This document shows, in pieces, positions 60,027-64,000 of a DNA stretch of 64,000 bases. The notes beneath the pieces were generated by a model. That model ran no database searches. It was not told the origin of the DNA and saw only the letters and a list, made by a program, of their open reading frames with translations. Position 1 is the first letter of the stretch. Each line of letters starts with the position of its first letter. A program made the position numbers and the translations under genes. Origin of the DNA: Gymnorhina tibicen (Eukaryota > Chordata > Aves > Passeriformes > Artamidae); assembly GCA_013399875.1 (NCBI GenBank), contig VXAZ01008122.1:62001-126000 (forward strand), read 5' to 3'.

Positions 60027-63000
60027 CATTTCTTTGGTAATTCACTCGTATAGTTCATGCTTTTGTGTATCAGATCATTTTATCTCAGCTTTCAGTCCAG
60101 CTGCCACAGAATAAACCCTGATACAACAGTGTCTTGATTCATTTTTGCAGCTCTGATCACCTAATTTCTGGGTGATAAGGATAGTGTGAGAGTATAAGGA
60201 CTCAATAAAAAAATTAGAGGGCACTCCATGACAGGATCATCTTTGGGGTGGAAAAAGCGAAGCACTGTGTCATAAAACATAATTATTGGGAAACATTTTT
60301 GCAGCTTGAGATAGTAAAATACTGAAAAACAAGTCTATCAATTGCTATTAAATACAATATTGATGCAGGACAGGAATTCACTAAATAGCTGAAAGTCATC
60401 TGGATGTCTTTTTCATTTTTACTCCTTTTTAACAGATACTCCAAATTTCATGCTTATACTTAGTCTTGTAATATTGATACCCAATCTTAAACTGAGCAGC
60501 TGTGGCCCTGATTTAGGGTTTCTTGCACAGTTAGGATTTGCTGTGCTGTACTGCTGATAACATTCTTGGCCATAGAGGAACTTTGCAGATATTTCCAGTG
60601 GTCTCTTAAAAAACTCCTTACACTTATATTTACTTTAATTAACAGAATAACATCTCACATTATTCTGTCTTGTTTTATAATGTGGGATATATATATATAG
60701 GCAGTGCCCTTTCAGGGGCTGGGTGAAAGGCATCTGCTCCCTTGGGCCACAATTTTATAGCCTCTATGCATCAGAATTTGATCCTGAAGGCTAATTTTCC
60801 TAGAGAGTCAGAAAGAGGAGTGACAGCAATGCTAAATGTTCCCCTATGCACTCATTTACACAGGATTGATTGTGTTTCTTATTACTCCACATAATTTCCT
60901 TTATAAAAAACTTGTATAAAAAGAAATTACTTATTCACCTGAGAAATGGAGGCCTGTGCTATTTGAATAAACAGAGATGTAAGTGGTACACACAGGGAAG
61001 GAAGAACTCCAGCACTACTCACCCAGCAAAAGAGTGTGACCTGACAGTTTTAATGCATAAACATGATTTTGGGTTATAAATAGATAAATCTGTTAAAAAC
61101 ACTAGCAACTCAAAGCAAAACAAACTTAAAAGAATGGTGGGAATGACAGGAATAGGTTGCAATTAGAAAAAAACAGTATGTTACTGTATAACTCCATGGT
61201 GCACTAAAGTTTTGGACACTGGTCCTCTCTGCTCGCTCAGTCTTTTAGGAAGGAAAATAGCAAGATTACAGGAGAAGCACGGAGGTGGGAAAGAATGATC
61301 AAAATTGTCAGGATATGGTGTGATCCCTCTCTTAAGCCTGCGGAGAAGATGACCAAACCTATGAAAACTGCTGGAAAAGCTGAGGATAGTGACTCACAGT
61401 CTCCTTCTGTCTTTGGACTGGTGGTTTTCTTACAAAGCTGGTAGGAGTCAAGCTCAAGGAGTCAAGATGAGTATTTTTCATGAAATGAGCAGCTGAACTA
61501 TGAAATTCCTTGCCGTGATGTGGACTGTTAAAGCTCACATTAGTTCAAAAAAGGATTATTGACATTCATGTAAGGAAAGGCTTCTGGCTACTACTAAATA
61601 CAAAGACCCCCATCTCCGGGACTGCCTGAGCTACAGACCACCAGATGCTGAGGGAGTTTTCTGGGCATGTAGCACTACATGAGCTCTTTGCACTCACACA
61701 GCTTCCTGTGTGTCTGGTTTGCTCTCACCGAGAACAACCATTTCCATGTGTGGAAAATTCCCCTGAAAAGGGTATCAGATTTTTTACCGAAAGCCAAATG
61801 GCCCAACCCCTGCCAACCGTCTTGTAACAGCAGCTAAAACTCAAAGAGTTTTATCTTTAGCAGAATATCTTTAGCAGAAGATAAAGAGTGCTATGATGAA
61901 CTTCCTCTGGCTATGGATGAGGAAAACTCTCCTCCTTCACAGAAGAGTGTCCATGATGTTTGATAAACCCACAGAAGAGCAACATTTGTTCGTTGTTATC
62001 CTTGCACACACAAGGGCTATTTGCAGATTGAGGTTCAGCTGCATTCTGCAGCTCAAATGTCTCTGAAGCAGAGCATGCCAGCAGATGTGAGAGGATATTG
62101 GGACTGCTATTGCACATGCTTCCCCTCTTTTGACTCTCTTTCTCTCATAATCTGCTCCTGGCTGCTGCTCATCTCCATCAGTTAGCTCTGGCAGTCTTTT
62201 TTTCTGTTTGAGCAGTGCCGCCATGAGGGAAATTACTTCCAAAACACGGTCATTTTAATGAAAGGATGAGCATTATATCCGATGTCACAGGATGACTGAA
62301 ACTGTAGCTGGACTTCAACCCACAGTGTGCACTTTCTGCTGGCCATGAAGTATCTCAGATCTCATGCCAATTCTCCTTGCCTCCTGTTTTGCTGTGTGTG
62401 AAGGGGCACAAGCCATCATGGCAGGAGACTCCAAGCTGCAGAGTACTGATCACCCTTTTGCCTTCTACTCCACAAGCCTTGAGGATAAATGTATTCAATC
62501 AAGGTTGCTATTATGATAAAATAAGGCATCTAATTCATGTATCAAATGAAACATAAATAGCTCATAATAGAACATTTGAAAAATCTCTCACCGAGACTAT
62601 TTATATTCTCCCATTCATGCCTGAGTCACAGTGATTTCCATCTTCTTTACATTTAAGTCTAATCTAGTCAGATTTTTGACTATTTATGTTCAAGGATTCT
62701 CAACTTTTTGGTTGTATTTGTTCCCTAAATTTGTTCTTCTTTATTGTACCATCTTTTGGTTGATAATTACCTTCTAAGCATATTTCAAGCCAGCTGGTGT
62801 CTGACTGGTGAAACTAGTTAGAAGCTCCTGGGGGACGTGAAAATGTATCTTCAGCCAAGGGACAAGTCCTCACAAAAAATTTAATCTGTCTTTTGTCTTT
62901 CTTCTCTCTCCATTCTGTTTGCTCACCTTTTCTCCTCTCCTCCAATGCAGTAGTTCCTTCCTACATGGGAGCCTTATAGGGAGCATAATATTTATTCTAG

Positions 63001-64000
63001 CAGGCACAGTGGTGGTGGGAATTGAGGAGGTTTGAAGGAAGTGCCTTGAGCTGGACCATGATGGGCATGTGAAGTAGTGGCTGGCTGCCTGCAAGTTCAA
63101 ACTTTTTTCATTCCCAGTAAAATGGTAAACCACACTGAGCTTGGGCAGGAGGAAAATATTACTGCCTTTTCCTTCCAGTAGGAGCCAAAGCAAGCCAGGA
63201 ACCAAGCTACGAGGAGCTGGGGTGGGGCAAGGGATAAAGAGATTTTTCTTTTTAGTATTTTGAGCAAAGCTGATGGTGATTGCAGAGGGAGATCAAGGCT
63301 AATGTGGCAGCCACCAGAAGGCTAAACTGGAATGTAGGAATTGACGGAGTTAGGCTGGATGGGCTCACAGTTGGTTTTGCTGGAGCTTGAGTTGCAAATG
63401 TTGTCTGCAGGGGGCTGGAATAGTCAGGGTCTGGAGCAGAAAAGGCCATGGGGTATATGTGTATTTGATGAGAGACAAGGGCTCAAGCGCATCACACTCT
63501 CCAGAAAGAAGAAAGGTCAGAAGGCATAGCTTTGAGAATCACTGTTTACATGTGTTTTGCCTGTTTATCGTATCCCAAAAAGATAGACAAAGTGAATACC
63601 TTCATTTAATTTCATCTTTTGGATTAATGTTCATTATGATACATTACTGCTGTATGTATGTTAAAAGACAAAACAAAGGAAAAACAGATGGAAAGGCAAG
63701 GTGGTTTTTGTTGGTCCTTCAGTCCTCAGGAGAATTCACTTGTCTGGCTTGAGACGTAGGCCCAGAAAACTGTCTTGGTGTTTATATTGAAGGAAGAAAA
63801 GACTGAGATTTATGGGGCTGAGCATTATGTTGAACTGCACACAAATCCATTAACAAAGACTGACCCCAGGCTTCGGGCACTTTATTTCCAGTGTATATTT
63901 CATGTTCTTTCACTTTTTAAGTGACTAGAAGCAATTTGGGGCTCTCTATTTTTGGATGCCAGCTTGACAATTTTTAGGTGAGTCTTGTGTTTGTTTTTGT
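60027..64000. other. Unique AT-rich non-coding DNA
   Basis: No gene or classified repeat recognised. An (AT)n run of six and a half units lies at 60687-60699, and a pyrimidine-rich stretch at about 62881-62947. The duplicated ATCTTTAGCAGAA near 61852-61880 is a minor local repeat. Frames up to 121 codons near 62870-63752 overlap on both strands and carry no known motif. Confidence 0.5.

Noticed and set aside
62870..63752. Overlapping frames of 111 and 121 codons suggesting a gene near the right end
   Set aside because: They lie on opposite strands, lack domains and sit in pyrimidine-rich low-complexity sequence; there is no supporting splice or poly(A) structure.
1..64000. CRISPR arrays, operons, phage or plasmid genes, tRNA or rRNA genes
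   Set aside because: No regular spaced repeats, no ribosome-binding/ORF organisation and no tRNA or rRNA signatures were seen. The repeats are those of a bird nuclear genome.

Overview
The window looks like ordinary AT-rich vertebrate nuclear DNA, and the repeats point to a bird, most likely a neoavian or passerine. Several CR1 LINE 3' ends with the (ATTCTGTG)n-type tail are present, and three solo LTRs resemble bird endogenous retroviruses. I see no bacterial or phage genes, no operons, CRISPR array, rRNA or tRNA. No protein-coding gene can be identified with confidence. The open frames are short (158 codons at most), overlap on both strands and mostly read as chance. The window is best described as a gene desert or very long introns.

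Layout: 1-3638 is unique AT-rich DNA. An internally deleted solo LTR lies at 3639-3955 (minus sense). After 11 kb of unique sequence comes a well preserved 646-bp solo LTR at 15072-15717, flanked by a perfect 5-bp target duplication. A GC-richer segment of unknown origin (about 20501-21060) precedes a compact 353-bp class II-type solo LTR at 21346-21698 with a perfect 6-bp duplication. A small CpG cluster lies at 22721-22868. At 26427-27275 one CR1 copy has inserted into an older one, both on the minus strand. A very old CR1/L3-type LINE remnant occupies about 33400-34200 and another lies at about 49900-50145. Further CR1 pieces are at 46386-46645 (minus), 57557-57622 (plus), 58277-58582 (plus) and 59932-60026 (minus).

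Three places look faintly exon-like: 9961-10089 (+), 32868-32942 (+) and 52217-52399 (-). Each has a plausible splice acceptor and an open frame, but I could not match any of them to a known protein. Two stretches (38635-38697 and about 54150-54440) have the TAAT-rich look of conserved regulatory DNA; that is inference and needs an alignment.

I did not find a new biological system. The best supported observations are the nested CR1 pair, the exact target-site duplications of two solo LTRs, and the compact promoter/poly(A) arrangement of the class II LTR. LTR and LINE families are assigned from remembered family features, not from a database search.
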